Numbered from the stretch's first letter, positions 47,284 through 57,935 are shown. The stretch is DNA of 64,000 nt from Effusibacillus lacus (GCF_002335525.1 NZ_BDUF01000011.1:1-64000), one strand, 5' to 3'. The notes: a model not told the origin generated them from the letters alone. Program-made: numbers and translations.

Positions 47284-48453
47284 TTGAAAAAGCTTTCTTT
47301 TATTCTATCGAGTCTGTTAAGTGTTTCGCTGCTCGTTGCCGGGTGTGCGGGCGGCAAGTCAACGCAAACGAATTCCGGTAAGGATGCAAAAGACGGAGCC
47401 GATACCATCAAGATCGGCTGGTACGGACCCTTGACCGGTCCCACCGCAACCGACGGAACCCACAGCCGCGACGCAGCGCTGCTGGCAGTGGAACAGGTGA
47501 ATGCGGCAGGCGGCATTAACGGCAAGAAAGTCGAATTGGTGGCGGAGGATGATCAGGGCAAGCCGGAAGAGGCGTTGAAAGCGGTTCAAAAATTGATCAA
47601 CAGCGACAAAGTGGTGGCACTTGTCGGAGGCGCTTACAGCGGCCCGTCAAAAACCGTTGCACCGAAAGTTCAGGAAGCCAAGATTCCGATGGTCGTGGCC
47701 TACGCCGTGCATCCCGATGTGACAAAGGGCGGCGACTATGTGAACCGTGTCATATATACGGGACCGGTTCAGGGGAAGGCGATGGCGGACTACGCGGTGA
47801 ACCAATTGAAGAAAAAGAATTTCGCCGTTCTCTATGTGGAAATCGACTATGGAAAATCCATCTATGGCGCATTTAAAGCGGAAGTCGAAAAAATGGGCGC
47901 AAAAGTTGTCATTGATCGCCCGTTCAAAATGGGGGACAAAGATTTCAGTTCCATCCTCACCGCAGTCAAAGCGGCCAACCCGGATGCTTTGTATGTGGTC
48001 GGATACTACAATGAAGCTTCCGCAATCGTGAAACAGGCTAAGGAATTGGGGATCAGCGCCCAATTGCTGGGAGTGGACGGATTTGACTCCCCGAAATATC
48101 TGGAGCTTGGCAAAAGCAATACCGAAGGCTCCATTTTCACCACTTCCTTCTATACAAGCGACCAGCGGGAAGTCGTGCAGAAATTCGTGAAAGCCTGGAG
48201 CGCCAAATACAAAGGGGAGCCGGACATGCTTTCGTCCCAAAGCTATGACGCGGCGATGGTGATTCTGGAAGCGTTGAAAAAAGCGGGTTCCGACAAGGAA
48301 AAGCTGGCCAAGGCGATCAGTGAAACAAAAGATTTCGAAGGGACTTCCGGCAAGATTACGTTCGGCAAAGATCACGAGGTCATCAAACCGGTCGTGTTCA
48401 TGAACGTGAAGGATGGCAAGTTCCAATACGTAACATCGAAAGTTTATCAATAA
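47284..48453 (+). CDS. ABC transporter substrate-binding lipoprotein, LIV type
   Basis: A 389-residue periplasmic-binding-type lipoprotein. Start TTG 47284 with GGGGGT, signal MKKLSFILSSLLSVSLLVAGC with lipobox LVAGC (lipidated Cys near 21), then a type-I ligand-binding fold (IKIGWYGPLTGPTATDGTHSRDAALLAV, ELVAEDDQGKPEEALKAVQKLI). LIV-family proteins bind branched-chain or other amino acids; the hut context suggests histidine or urocanate, which is inferred. Confidence 0.9.
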   Translation: MKKLSFILSSLLSVSLLVAGCAGGKSTQTNSGKDAKDGADTIKIGWYGPLTGPTATDGTHSRDAALLAVEQVNAAGGINGKKVELVAEDDQGKPEEALKAVQKLINSDKVVALVGGAYSGPSKTVAPKVQEAKIPMVVAYAVHPDVTKGGDYVNRVIYTGPVQGKAMADYAVNQLKKKNFAVLYVEIDYGKSIYGAFKAEVEKMGAKVVIDRPFKMGDKDFSSILTAVKAANPDALYVVGYYNEASAIVKQAKELGISAQLLGVDGFDSPKYLELGKSNTEGSIFTTSFYTSDQREVVQKFVKAWSAKYKGEPDMLSSQSYDAAMVILEALKKAGSDKEKLAKAISETKDFEGTSGKITFGKDHEVIKPVVFMNVKDGKFQYVTSKVYQ

Positions 48454-48480
48454 AACCCGACAATCTGAAGAGTTCTGGGA

Positions 48481-48510
48481 AAGGGGACCCCCGGAGGTCC
48501 CTTTTTTTCA
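48481..48510 (+). terminator. intra-operon terminator after the binding protein
   Basis: GGGACC-cccgga-GGTCCC hairpin followed by TTTTTTT. It would allow more binding protein than permease to be made. Confidence 0.7.
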
Positions 48511-48543
48511 CCTCTCTTTTCCCGGAAAGGAGTGATGCAAGAC

Positions 48544-49425
48544 GTGCTTGCACAACAGTTAGTAAACGGTGTGACGCTGGGGTTCCTGTACGTGCTGATT
48601 GCCGTCGGTTTAACGATGGTATACGGTGTCCTGAAACTGCTGCATTTCGCACACGGTGTGATTTACATGGTCGGTGCGTTTGCGGCAATGGTCGGCATCC
48701 TGTATCTCAAAATGAACTTTTTTGTGGCCATGCTCTTCGCGATGGCTGTGGCGGCCGGTGCAGGGATGTTGATTGAAAAATACGCCTACCGTCCGCTGCG
48801 GGGAGTCCACCCGATCACTACGTTAATCAGCGGGATTGGAGTGGCGATTTTTCTCGAGAATCTGTTCCAGATCCTGTTTTCCTCGGAACCGCAAGCATTT
48901 CCCGAGGCCGGAATTGAAGTATCGATCATGCAGTTGACGGAATCGATCAGTTTGACAAACGTGAAGTTGTACATCATAGCCGCAGGGCTTTTGGGGCTTG
49001 CATTCCTCTATTTCTTCCTGAAGTTTACGAAAATGGGGATTGCGACACAGGCGGCGGCGCAGGATCTGCGTGCCGCTTCGCTGATGGGGGTCAACGTGAA
49101 CCGGGTGGTGTCCGTAACCTTTATGATCGGTTCCGCGCTGGCCGCCGCGGCGGGTGTACTGGTAGCCTTGAATTTCAACTCCCTGTTTCCGACCATGGGC
49201 TCCATTCCGGGCTTGAAAGCATTCTGTGTGGTAGTTCTTGGCGGACTCGGTTCGATTCCCGGAACGGTTGTCGGCGGATTGATCCTCGGGATTATCGAAT
49301 CGTTGAGCGACGGTTTTCTGACAGGGATGATTATCGATAAAGACGCAATTGCGTTTGTGATATTGATTGCAATCCTCCTGGTCAAACCATCCGGACTGTT
49401 TGGCCAAAACGTTGAGAAAGTGTAG
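48544..49425 (+). CDS. LIV-type ABC permease (LivH-like)
   Basis: About 293 residues with eight or so helices. The LivH hallmarks are NGVTLGFLYVLIAVGLTMVYGVLKLLHFAHG and VVLGGLGSIPGTVVGGLILG (EAA-type coupling loop). The GTG at 48544 is preferred (AAAGGAG, 11 nt); the ATG at 48535 is too close to that site. Pairs with the LivM-like permease 11 nt downstream. Confidence 0.92.
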   Translation: MLAQQLVNGVTLGFLYVLIAVGLTMVYGVLKLLHFAHGVIYMVGAFAAMVGILYLKMNFFVAMLFAMAVAAGAGMLIEKYAYRPLRGVHPITTLISGIGVAIFLENLFQILFSSEPQAFPEAGIEVSIMQLTESISLTNVKLYIIAAGLLGLAFLYFFLKFTKMGIATQAAAQDLRAASLMGVNVNRVVSVTFMIGSALAAAAGVLVALNFNSLFPTMGSIPGLKAFCVVVLGGLGSIPGTVVGGLILGIIESLSDGFLTGMIIDKDAIAFVILIAILLVKPSGLFGQNVEKV

Positions 49426-49435
49426 GTGATTGCAA

Positions 49436-50380
49436 TTGGATGCGATTTTGAATCCCTATTACGTCGATATCGTGATTTTCTGGATCATCTATATATTGCT
49501 TGGCCTCGGTTTAAATCTCATTACAGGCTATGCGGGTCAGGTCTCTCTCGGGCATGCAGCCTTTTTCGGGATTGGTGCGTATTCGTCAGCCATACTGACA
49601 GTCACCTACGGCGTGAATCCCTGGATCTCGATGATAGTGTCGATCGGAATCACGTTTGTTGTAAGTGCGGTGCTGGGATTGCCGAGTCTCCGGGTACGCG
49701 AGGATTTTCTGGCAATTACCACATTGGGGTTGGGACTGATCGTCCAGTCGTTTTTTAAAAACGCTGCAATTACCGGGGGCGCCTTCGGAATTGATTCGAT
49801 TCCCGCACCGTCGATATTTGGTATCGAGTTGAAAAATGCCGGATATCTCATTCTCTCAACAGTCGTGATGCTGCTCGCCATTTACGCGTTGAAGAAAATG
49901 ACCGGCTCGCGGATCGGCCGGGCATGGAGAACCATTCGTGAAGATGAGACGATGGCGCAAGCTATGGGAATTCATACGACCTATTATAAGGTTCTTGCAT
50001 TTGCCATCGGGGGAGCGTATGCAGGTCTTGCAGGAAGCCTGTTCGCTCACAAAGTTTCGTTCATCAGCGCCGAGTCCTTCGGATTTTCAGTGTCGGCGAC
50101 TGTTCTCAGCATGGTGGTGCTGGGAGGGCTCGGAAGCATTCGGGGAACGATTTTTGGCGTCACTCTGCTGTATTTTCTGCCCGAAATTTTCCGGATCTTT
50201 GAATTTGACCTGATTGATCCCAAGTACCTTGATATCTACAAAATGATGCTTTACGGACTGTTGATGGTGCTGGTCATGCGCTTCAAGCCAAAGGGATTGT
50301 TCGGCAATTTTGGCATCAAACGGTCGCAGTTCCGCTTTTTCCGTAAAGCAAAGGCGAAGGAAGGTGGTCACGTTGCTTAA
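49436..50380 (+). CDS. LIV-type ABC permease (LivM-like)
   Basis: About 314 residues. Motifs seen are LGLNLITGYAGQVSLGHAAFFGIGAYSSA, EDETMAQAMGIHTTYYKVLAFAIGGAYAGLAGSLFAH and VVLGGLGSIRGTIFG. TTG 49436 with AGGTGAT is the likely start (TTG 49430 is an alternative). The last codons overlap the ATPase gene. Confidence 0.92.
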   Translation: MDAILNPYYVDIVIFWIIYILLGLGLNLITGYAGQVSLGHAAFFGIGAYSSAILTVTYGVNPWISMIVSIGITFVVSAVLGLPSLRVREDFLAITTLGLGLIVQSFFKNAAITGGAFGIDSIPAPSIFGIELKNAGYLILSTVVMLLAIYALKKMTGSRIGRAWRTIREDETMAQAMGIHTTYYKVLAFAIGGAYAGLAGSLFAHKVSFISAESFGFSVSATVLSMVVLGGLGSIRGTIFGVTLLYFLPEIFRIFEFDLIDPKYLDIYKMMLYGLLMVLVMRFKPKGLFGNFGIKRSQFRFFRKAKAKEGGHVA

Positions 50381-51143
50381 GGTTCAGGGTATCACCAAAC
50401 AGTTTGGCGGATTGCTGGCGGTTGACGGGGTCAATCTGGAAGTCCGTCAGGGAGAGATCCTGGGGCTGATCGGACCGAACGGGGCAGGAAAAACCACCTT
50501 TTTTAACATCTTGACCGGTCTTTACGTACCGGACGAAGGATCGATTGAGTTTGAAGGTAGGGCGATTCACGGGCTGAAGCCTTTCCAGATTGCGAACTGC
50601 GGAATATCGAGAACGTTTCAGAATATAAGGTTGTTGAAGGAAGAAACCGTTCTGGAGAATGTGAAGGTCGGCATGTTTGGCAAGACCTCATCGGGTCTGT
50701 GGTCTTCCATTCTCGGTCTGAAGAGGGCAAAGGAAGAAGAGAGACTGACAGAGGAGGAGAGCCTGCGCATTCTCGAGACAGTAGGTCTGAAAGGATATGA
50801 GGGGAGTCTTGCCGGCAGCCTTTCTTACGGAAATCAAAGACGTGTGGAAATTGCGCGGGCCCTTGTTTCAAAACCGAAGCTTCTGCTGCTCGATGAACCG
50901 ACTGCGGGGATGAACGCGGAAGAGGTGCAGGAAATGTCGTCCCTGATCCGGCAGATTCGCAAAAACGGAACCACCGTGATTCTGATTGAACATAATGTGG
51001 CAATGGTTGTCGGTTTGTGCGACCGCGTGGCCGTATTGGATCACGGGATCAAAATTGCGGACGGCACGCCGCAGGAAATCGTAGAGAATCCGGATGTCAT
51101 CGAGGCTTATATCGGTAAAGAAGAGATGACGGAGGTGGTCTGA
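50373..51143 (+). CDS. LIV-type ABC ATPase (LivG-like)
   Basis: About 256 residues: Walker A GPNGAGKTTFFNILTG, signature SLSYGNQRRVEIARAL, Walker B LLLLDEPTAGMN, H-loop IEHNVAMV. Start TTG 50373 behind AAGGTGG inside the permease 3' end. GTG 50364 is an alternative. Confidence 0.93.
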   Translation: MLKVQGITKQFGGLLAVDGVNLEVRQGEILGLIGPNGAGKTTFFNILTGLYVPDEGSIEFEGRAIHGLKPFQIANCGISRTFQNIRLLKEETVLENVKVGMFGKTSSGLWSSILGLKRAKEEERLTEEESLRILETVGLKGYEGSLAGSLSYGNQRRVEIARALVSKPKLLLLDEPTAGMNAEEVQEMSSLIRQIRKNGTTVILIEHNVAMVVGLCDRVAVLDHGIKIADGTPQEIVENPDVIEAYIGKEEMTEVV

Positions 51144-51848
51144 ATGTTAGAGGTAGAAAAACTGGACGTATCCTATGGCGGCATTCAAGCGGTACGCGGC
51201 CTGTCCCTGCATGTCCGGAAAGGGGAAGTTGTATCCCTGATCGGATCAAACGGCGCTGGAAAGACCACCACCCTGAACGCGATTTGCGGCGTAATCCCTT
51301 CCCGCGGTTCCATCCGCTACAACGGGAAAGAAATCAACGGACTGCCCACCCATAAAATCGTAAAAGAAGGAATTGTCATGGTGCCGGAGGGAAGACGGGT
51401 GTTCCCGAAGCTGACGGTTGCGAACAATCTCCTGATGGGCGCCTACTCCCGCAAGATTTCAAAGTCGATCCTGCAGCAGGAAACGGATTTTGTCTATCAT
51501 TTGTTCCCGCGATTGGCGGAAAGAAAGAATCAACTGGCGGGGACAATGAGCGGCGGAGAGCAGCAGATGCTGGCGATCGGACGGGCGCTGATGGCCGATC
51601 CGAAGCTGTTGATTCTCGATGAACCGTCGATGGGACTTGCCCCGATTGTGGTGAAAGATATCTTCAAGACGATACGCGAAATCAAAGAACGCGGCATGAC
51701 GATCCTGTTGGTGGAGCAGAATGCGAGCATGGCTTTATCGGTTGCGGACCGCTGCTATGTCCTGGAGAACGGTGAGATTCGCTTCAACGATACGGCCGAT
51801 AATCTGCGCAAGCAAGACATTGTCAAGAAAGCTTACTTGGGCGCTTAA
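51144..51848 (+). CDS. LIV-type ABC ATPase (LivF-like)
   Basis: A 234-residue partner ATPase (Walker A GSNGAGKTTTLNAICG, signature MSGGEQQMLAIGRAL, Walker B LLILDEPSMGLAP). Adjacent to LivG with no gap; ribosome binding site GGAGGTGG. Confidence 0.93.
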   Translation: MLEVEKLDVSYGGIQAVRGLSLHVRKGEVVSLIGSNGAGKTTTLNAICGVIPSRGSIRYNGKEINGLPTHKIVKEGIVMVPEGRRVFPKLTVANNLLMGAYSRKISKSILQQETDFVYHLFPRLAERKNQLAGTMSGGEQQMLAIGRALMADPKLLILDEPSMGLAPIVVKDIFKTIREIKERGMTILLVEQNASMALSVADRCYVLENGEIRFNDTADNLRKQDIVKKAYLGA

Positions 51849-51872
51849 TTCCGTATTTTGAGGGGTGATAGT

Positions 51873-52844
51873 TTGAAAAAGATCCATTTGCTCAACCCGC
51901 CCGAGCTGGTGCGCCGGTCAAACTGGCGCGACCGGTATGAAACGAAAGTGGCCCAGTGGCTCGTGCCTTGGGAAGGGGAAGACGAAGTCGAAATCGGGTT
52001 TATCGGCGTACCGCTCTCAAAGACCTCGATCAGCGTATCGGGCGCCTCCATGACACCGAACGCATTGCGCGAGCTGTTCCCGAATGTGACAACGTACAGC
52101 ATTGACTATGATGTGGATTTGCAGGAATTGAACGCCCGCGATATGGGCGATATTCAGATGCATGTTACCGATCTGCAGAGATGTCACGCCAATATCGAAC
52201 AGGGACTGACCAATGTGTATCAGGCTCTGCCAAATCTGTTTCCGATCATCGCGGGAGGCGATCATTCGGTTACCTGCCCGTCGGTGAAAGCGTTCAAGAA
52301 ACGGTATCCCGGACCCGTCGGCATTGTCCAGATCGATTCCCATATGGATGTGCGGAATCTTGAGGACGGCGGGCCCTCCAACGGTACCCCGATCCGGGGA
52401 CTGCTCGAATCGGGAACGGTCGAAGGGAAGCATATCGCGCAAATCGGGATTCACAGTTTTGCCAATTCCAAGCCGTATCGTGAATATGCGGTTTCGCAAG
52501 GAATTACCCAATTCACTGCCCGGCAGGTGGCAAGAGAAGGGATCGAGCCGATTGTGGAACAGGCCATGGCGGTCGCTGGGAACGGCACGGACGCCATCTA
52601 TGTGACGGTCGACATGGACGTCCTGGACCAAGCCTACGCTCCGGGAGTGCCGGCGATGGTGCCGGCGGGAATGACATCCTGGCAGTTGTTCGAGGCTGTC
52701 CACATCCTCGGGCAGAATCCGAAAGTCAAAGGATTTGATATTGTGTGTGTGGATCCGGTGCAGGATCCCCGCAGAGCTACCGTGCGAACCGCATTGTATA
52801 CGATTCTGACATTCCTGGCAGGGTACATGAAACGAGGAAAGTAA
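51873..52844 (+). CDS. hutG: arginase-family formimidoylglutamase
   Basis: A 323-residue ureohydrolase-fold protein: GGDHSVT (about 127), DSHMD (about 154; usual DAH-x-D, Ala replaced by Ser) and VDMDVLD (about 247), i.e. the binuclear manganese site. In the hut pathway it splits formimidoylglutamate to glutamate and formamide. Placement between the transporter and hutU supports this. TTG 51873 behind AGGGGTGAT. Confidence 0.88.
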   Translation: MKKIHLLNPPELVRRSNWRDRYETKVAQWLVPWEGEDEVEIGFIGVPLSKTSISVSGASMTPNALRELFPNVTTYSIDYDVDLQELNARDMGDIQMHVTDLQRCHANIEQGLTNVYQALPNLFPIIAGGDHSVTCPSVKAFKKRYPGPVGIVQIDSHMDVRNLEDGGPSNGTPIRGLLESGTVEGKHIAQIGIHSFANSKPYREYAVSQGITQFTARQVAREGIEPIVEQAMAVAGNGTDAIYVTVDMDVLDQAYAPGVPAMVPAGMTSWQLFEAVHILGQNPKVKGFDIVCVDPVQDPRRATVRTALYTILTFLAGYMKRGK

Positions 52845-52875
52845 AGGAAATGAATCTGGGATGGGAGAGATAAGG

Positions 52876-54540
52876 ATGACAATAGTGAACAATCGTACCA
52901 TTCGTGCACCGCGCGGCACTCAGTTGACAGCAAAAGGTTGGCAGCAGGAAGCCGCTCTCCGGATGTTAATGAACAATCTTGACCCGGAAGTTGCGGAACG
53001 GCCGGAAGACCTTGTGGTATACGGCGGAATCGGGAAAGCTGCGCGCAATTGGGACTGCTTCGACAAGATTGTGGAGTGTCTGACCCATTTGGAAGCGGAC
53101 GAATCCCTGCTGATCCAATCGGGCAAACCGGTCGGGATTTTCAAAACGCATCCGTTGGCGCCGAGGGTCCTGATCTCCAACTCGGTTCTGGTACCTGCTT
53201 ACGCCAATTGGGAAACGTTCCATGAGCTGGATAAGAAAGGCTTGATGATGTTCGGCCAGATGACGGCGGGAAGCTGGATTTACATCGGCACGCAAGGGAT
53301 TCTGCAGGGCACGTTTGAAACATTTGCCGAGGCGGCCCGCCAGCATGCACATGGCACTCTAAAAGGCACTTTGACCCTGACAGCGGGACTGGGAGGCATG
53401 GGAGGCGCCCAGCCGCTTGCCGTGACAATGAATGATGGGGTTGCCATCTGTGTCGAGGTGGATCCGGAACGGATTCAGCGCCGTATTGAAACCCGTTATC
53501 TGGACGTGATGGTGCGGGATCTGGATGAAGCCTTGATGTTGGCACGGGAAGCACAAGAACAAGAAAAACCGTTGTCGATTGGACTTCTCGGCAACGCGGC
53601 GGAAATTTATCCGGAATTCGTAAGACGAGGGATTGTTCCTGATTTTGTGACTGATCAGACTTCGGCGCATGACCCCCTGAACGGCTACGTTCCGGCCGGA
53701 TTCTCACTGGAAGCGGCAGCCGAATTGCGGAAGAAAGATCCGAAAGAATATGTGCGGCTGTCGAAACAGTCGATGGCTGCCCATGTACAGGCCATGCTGA
53801 ATCTGCAGAATTTTGGGGCCGTCGTATTTGACTACGGCAACAACATCCGCCAGGTCGCATTGGATGAAGGCGTCAAAGACGCGTTTAACTTCCCCGGATT
53901 TGTTCCGGCGTACATCCGTCCGCTGTTCTGTGAAGGGAAAGGCCCATTCCGCTGGGCAGCGCTGTCGGGCGATCCGGAAGACATTTATAAGACTGATGAA
54001 CTGGTGCTCCGGTTGTTCCCGGAAAGCGAGCATCTCCGCCGCTGGATCACCATGGCACGCGAGAAGGTGGCGTTCCAAGGATTGCCGGCACGGATTTGCT
54101 GGTTGGGGTACGGTGAACGGGTAAAAATGGGGCTGGCCATCAACGATATGGTGAGAAAAGGCGAACTTTCCGCTCCGATAGTGATTGGCCGCGACCATCT
54201 TGACTGCGGTTCCGTCGCTTCTCCGAATCGGGAAACGGAAGCCATGAAGGACGGCAGCGATGTTGTCGGAGACTGGGCGATCCTCAACGCGCTCGTGAAT
54301 ACGTCGGCGGGCGCATCGTGGGTATCAGTTCACCATGGCGGCGGCGTCGGAATGGGATACTCGCTTCACGCAGGCATGGTGGTCGTTGTGGACGGCAGCA
54401 AGGAAGCGGAAGAACGGCTGTCCCGCGTGTTGAACAGCGACCCGGGGATGGGTGTGATCCGCCATGCGGATGCAGGGTATGAGTTGGCGATTGAAACCGC
54501 CAAGAAACATGGAATTCGCGTTCCCATGCTCGGAATCTAA
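52876..54540 (+). CDS. hutU: urocanate hydratase
   Basis: A 554-residue HutU (NAD-dependent, urocanate to imidazolonepropionate). Motifs seen are [49 protein letters not shown] and [23 protein letters not shown]. The ATG at 52876 after GGGAGAGATAAGG is preferred over 52861. Typical length and a typical place in the hut operon. Confidence 0.97.
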   Translation: MTIVNNRTIRAPRGTQLTAKGWQQEAALRMLMNNLDPEVAERPEDLVVYGGIGKAARNWDCFDKIVECLTHLEADESLLIQSGKPVGIFKTHPLAPRVLISNSVLVPAYANWETFHELDKKGLMMFGQMTAGSWIYIGTQGILQGTFETFAEAARQHAHGTLKGTLTLTAGLGGMGGAQPLAVTMNDGVAICVEVDPERIQRRIETRYLDVMVRDLDEALMLAREAQEQEKPLSIGLLGNAAEIYPEFVRRGIVPDFVTDQTSAHDPLNGYVPAGFSLEAAAELRKKDPKEYVRLSKQSMAAHVQAMLNLQNFGAVVFDYGNNIRQVALDEGVKDAFNFPGFVPAYIRPLFCEGKGPFRWAALSGDPEDIYKTDELVLRLFPESEHLRRWITMAREKVAFQGLPARICWLGYGERVKMGLAINDMVRKGELSAPIVIGRDHLDCGSVASPNRETEAMKDGSDVVGDWAILNALVNTSAGASWVSVHHGGGVGMGYSLHAGMVVVVDGSKEAEERLSRVLNSDPGMGVIRHADAGYELAIETAKKHGIRVPMLGI

Positions 54541-54570
54541 CCGGAATGTGTCAGAACAACAATCCAAGCG

Positions 54571-54592
54571 TGCCCGAAGAGAGCTTCGGGCA
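54571..54592 (+). other. perfect 9-bp hairpin between hutU and hutI
   Basis: TGCCCGAAG-agag-CTTCGGGCA, followed by a T-rich stretch (GGTTTTTGG). Could be a processing site or weak terminator. Confidence 0.4.
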
Positions 54593-54618
54593 GCTTGGTT
54601 TTTGGAAGGGTGGAAGTC

Positions 54619-55902
54619 ATGAACGTGCAGCAAGTGGATTTGCTGGTTTACAATATCGGAAATCTGGTGACGATGCAGGGTCATCCGGGTCCCCGTGCCG
54701 GAGAAGCGATGTCGGAAGTGTCCCATTTGGAAAATGGAGCGGTGGCCATTGCGGATGGAAAAATTGTCGCAGCAGGTCCGGAGAAAGAGGTGCGCGACCG
54801 GATTACCGGTCTCTATGTTGCAGAAGAACTGGATGCACAAGGCCGCCTGGTCACGCCGGGGCTGGTGGATCCGCATACCCATCTGGTCCACGGCGGGTCC
54901 CGCGAACATGAACTCGCTTTAAAACTCCAGGGCGTATCCTATCTGGACATTTTGGCCCAGGGCGGCGGAATTCTGAGTACGGTGCGGGCCACCCGGAGGG
55001 CAACCGAAGAGGAACTTTACCGGAAAGCCCGCAGAAGTCTGGACATCATGCTGCTTTATGGAGCCACCACCGTTGAGGCAAAAAGCGGTTACGGATTGAC
55101 GCTGGAAGACGAGCTCAAGCAGCTTCGTGTGGCCAAAAGAGTGAACGAGACCCATCCGGCGGATCTGGTTTCCACGTTTATGGGCGCCCATGCAGTGCCG
55201 GAAGATTACAAGGGGCGATCCGGCGACTACGTGAATCTCGTCATCCATGAAATGCTGCCGGAAGTGAAACGGCAGGGACTGGCCGAGTTCTGCGACGTGT
55301 TCTGTGAACACGGGGTCTTTACCGTGGAGCAGTCGCGACGAATCCTGACCGCTGCGAAAGAGATGGGATTCGGCTGCAAAATCCACGCCGATGAGATTGA
55401 GCCGATGGGAGGAGCGGAGCTGGCGGGTGAACTGGAGTGCATTTCCGCCGAACACCTGCTTGCAGCAACAGATGAAGGATTTGAGCAAATGCGGCAGGGA
55501 GGCGTGATTGCAGTTTGTCTGCCGGCTACCTCTTTTAACCTGCGTTTGCAGAAGCACGCAAGGGCCCGTAAGATGATCGAAATGGGAGTGCCAGTCGCGC
55601 TGTCTACCGATTACAACCCCGGCAGTTCCCCGACGGAATCCCTGCAGCTTGTGATGACGCTCGGGTGTCTCAACTTGAGAATGACGCCGGAAGAAGTGAT
55701 CACTGCCATGACGATCAACGCCGCTTATGCGATCGGACGCGGGGATGTCATCGGAAGTCTGGAGCCGGGCAAACAGGCGGATTTGGTGATCTATAACGCT
55801 CCCAACCTTGCCTACCTGCCCTACCATTTTGGCATCAACCATGTGGATACGGTGATTAAAAAAGGAAAAACAGTGGTCTCCAACGGACAATTGGTGTATT
55901 GA
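54619..55902 (+). CDS. hutI: imidazolonepropionase
   Basis: A 427-residue amidohydrolase (imidazolonepropionate to formimidoylglutamate). Metal ligands in VDPHTHLVHGGSREHE and CKIHADEIEPMGGAELA; LSTDYNPGSSPTESLQ is the C-terminal family signature. ATG 54619 behind GGAAGGGTGG. Last gene of the hut series; a hairpin (ACGCCCATC ... GATGGGCGT, 55909-55943) follows. Confidence 0.97.
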   Translation: MNVQQVDLLVYNIGNLVTMQGHPGPRAGEAMSEVSHLENGAVAIADGKIVAAGPEKEVRDRITGLYVAEELDAQGRLVTPGLVDPHTHLVHGGSREHELALKLQGVSYLDILAQGGGILSTVRATRRATEEELYRKARRSLDIMLLYGATTVEAKSGYGLTLEDELKQLRVAKRVNETHPADLVSTFMGAHAVPEDYKGRSGDYVNLVIHEMLPEVKRQGLAEFCDVFCEHGVFTVEQSRRILTAAKEMGFGCKIHADEIEPMGGAELAGELECISAEHLLAATDEGFEQMRQGGVIAVCLPATSFNLRLQKHARARKMIEMGVPVALSTDYNPGSSPTESLQLVMTLGCLNLRMTPEEVITAMTINAAYAIGRGDVIGSLEPGKQADLVIYNAPNLAYLPYHFGINHVDTVIKKGKTVVSNGQLVY

Positions 55903-56088
55903 TTACGGGGACGCCCATCACAGGGTACTTGGGATGGGCGTTCAGGCGGCCCCATGTATTCCTCTTCATACTTGTCTTGGGTCTCACATAGAAATTTATC
56001 GACCAGAAGAAGGATTTGGCTCAAAAGTGCAGAATTTTCTGGAATACAGAGAATGACCATTATTTTCGCCGGGGGAGGAACCGATTTT

Positions 56089-57651
56089 ATGCTGTTGACA
56101 ACTCAGTTTCGCAACACTGTGCTCAACAATGCAAACAAAGTAGGCATTATTGACGGGGATGCCAAATTCACATACGGGGAGTTTGGCGAACGGGTCAAAA
56201 GGCTGGCCGGCAAGCTGCAGGAGATGGGTGTGGAAAAAGGGGACCGCGTCGGCCTGTTGATGTTTAACAGTTTTCGATACCTGGAGATTTTTTACGCAAG
56301 CTTCCTGCTGGGGGCGGTTGTGGTGCCACTGAACATCCGGCTGGCACCGCCGGAAATTTCCTTTATTTTAAACGACGCGGGGGCGAAAGTTCTGTTCTTT
56401 CACCGGGAATTCATACCTGTCGTTTCCCGACTGAGGGCAGAATTGCCTGCGATTAGCCATTACGTGCTGGCCGAGGAGGTACCGGCTGCCGAGGCAAACG
56501 CTGTATTTTACGAAGACTTGGTGAGTGAACCTGTTTCGTTGCGGGAAGCAGCGCTGGCAGATGACGATTTGGCCGGGATTTATTATACAGGGGGTACAAC
56601 CGGGCTGCCCAAGGGGGTTATGCTGTCACACAAGAACCTTGCGGTGAATGCCTATCAGGTAGCGGTGGCAATCGGATATCGTCACGATGACGTGTACTTG
56701 CACGCAGCTCCCATGTTCCATGCTGCCGATGGCGCCAGCACATTTGCTGTTACAATGGTTGGCGGCATCCACGCCCATATCAGGTCATTTGATCCCAGAC
56801 TGGTTCTTGAGACGATCCAGCGGGAGCATGTAACGAGTGTGCTCCTGGTTCCGACAATGATCAATATGGTGGTCAATCATCCGGATGTAAACAGCTATAC
56901 TCTGTCGTCATTAAAGAAATTAATGTACGGGGCGTCTCCAATTCCCGCGGAGGTGCTGAAAAAGGCGATTGAAGTTCTCGGATGCGAGTTTTTCCAGGCT
57001 TACGGGATGACTGAGGCATCACCGTGCCTAACGATTCTGCGCTCGGAACATCATGTGGTGGACGGAAGTCAGAAAGACACGCGAAGACTTGCTTCCTGCG
57101 GCCAAGCGCTGTTCAATGTCGATCTAAAGATTGTCGACCCGGAGGGAAGAGAAGTTCCCTACGGGGTTGTGGGTGAAATCATCGCCCGGGGGCCAAACAT
57201 CATGAAAGGATATTGGAACCGGCCGGAAGAAACGGCTGCTGCGCTGAAGGACGGGTGGTACTGGAGCGGGGACATGGGGGCCATGGATGAAGACCGGTTT
57301 GTCTACATCATCGACCGGAAGAAGGATATGATCATTACCGGCGGCGAGAACGTATATTCTGTCGAAGTGGAGAATGTGATTTACCAGCATCCTGCCGTCT
57401 TGGAGGCGGCTGTTATCGGAGTGCCGGATGAAAAATGGGGAGAAGCGGTCAAGGCGGTAGTCGTTCTGAAACCGGGACAAACGGTTTCGGCGGAGGAATT
57501 GATCGAGTTCTGCGGAACACGGCTGGCCAATTACAAGGTGCCGAAATCGGTTGATTTCGTGGAAGCGCTTCCCAAGTCAGGCGCCGGCAAGATCCTCAAG
57601 CGTACGCTGCGGGATCAATACTGGGAGGGAAGGACCCGTCAGGTGAACTGA
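56089..57651 (+). CDS. AMP-dependent acyl-CoA synthetase
   Basis: A 520-residue adenylate-forming ligase: P-loop YYTGGTTGLPKGVMLS (about 164), AYGMTEASPCLT, motif GWYWSGDMGAMDEDRF and ITGGENVYSVEVE, C-terminal Lys in SGAGKILKRTLR. The open frame goes back to 55954, but ATG 56089 has a GGGGGAGGAA site and the family-typical start. Fatty-acid or aromatic acyl chain; substrate unknown. Confidence 0.93.
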   Translation: MLLTTQFRNTVLNNANKVGIIDGDAKFTYGEFGERVKRLAGKLQEMGVEKGDRVGLLMFNSFRYLEIFYASFLLGAVVVPLNIRLAPPEISFILNDAGAKVLFFHREFIPVVSRLRAELPAISHYVLAEEVPAAEANAVFYEDLVSEPVSLREAALADDDLAGIYYTGGTTGLPKGVMLSHKNLAVNAYQVAVAIGYRHDDVYLHAAPMFHAADGASTFAVTMVGGIHAHIRSFDPRLVLETIQREHVTSVLLVPTMINMVVNHPDVNSYTLSSLKKLMYGASPIPAEVLKKAIEVLGCEFFQAYGMTEASPCLTILRSEHHVVDGSQKDTRRLASCGQALFNVDLKIVDPEGREVPYGVVGEIIARGPNIMKGYWNRPEETAAALKDGWYWSGDMGAMDEDRFVYIIDRKKDMIITGGENVYSVEVENVIYQHPAVLEAAVIGVPDEKWGEAVKAVVVLKPGQTVSAEELIEFCGTRLANYKVPKSVDFVEALPKSGAGKILKRTLRDQYWEGRTRQVN

Positions 57652-57720
57652 GTATAATTCTGGAAAAAAGGGAACAATATTAACTGTGGTTCTACTCTTA
57701 ACCAAGCGAGGTCGATCAAA

Positions 57721-57897
57721 ATGGAGTTGAGTCTGACCGCAGAGCAGGTTCTCGAGAAGATCAGGCAAATGCACCGAAGCGGAGCGAACATGACCAAGCG
57801 AAACATTAAGAAAGAAGACCCGGAACTTTTGCGGCACGCTTCTTATTACTACCCGTCATGGGAGCATGCCTGCAAAGAAACGGGAATTGAGATCTAG
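57721..57897 (+). CDS. small conserved protein with HEAR-like C-terminus
   Basis: 58 residues (MELSLTAEQVLEKIRQMHRSG...), ribosome binding site GCGAGGT. The end, SYYYPSWEHACKETGI, resembles the short 'S-W-x-x-A-x-x-x-x-G' repeats found in homing-endonuclease-associated and phage proteins. Function unknown; a terminator follows at once. Confidence 0.6.
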   Translation: MELSLTAEQVLEKIRQMHRSGANMTKRNIKKEDPELLRHASYYYPSWEHACKETGIEI

Positions 57898-57935
57898 CAA
57901 GCCTGGGGGATCCGGTCTCCCAGGCTTTTTTCTTG
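57898..57935 (+). terminator. terminator after the small gene
   Basis: AAGCCTGGG ... CCCAGGCTT with TTTTTTC. Confidence 0.85.
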
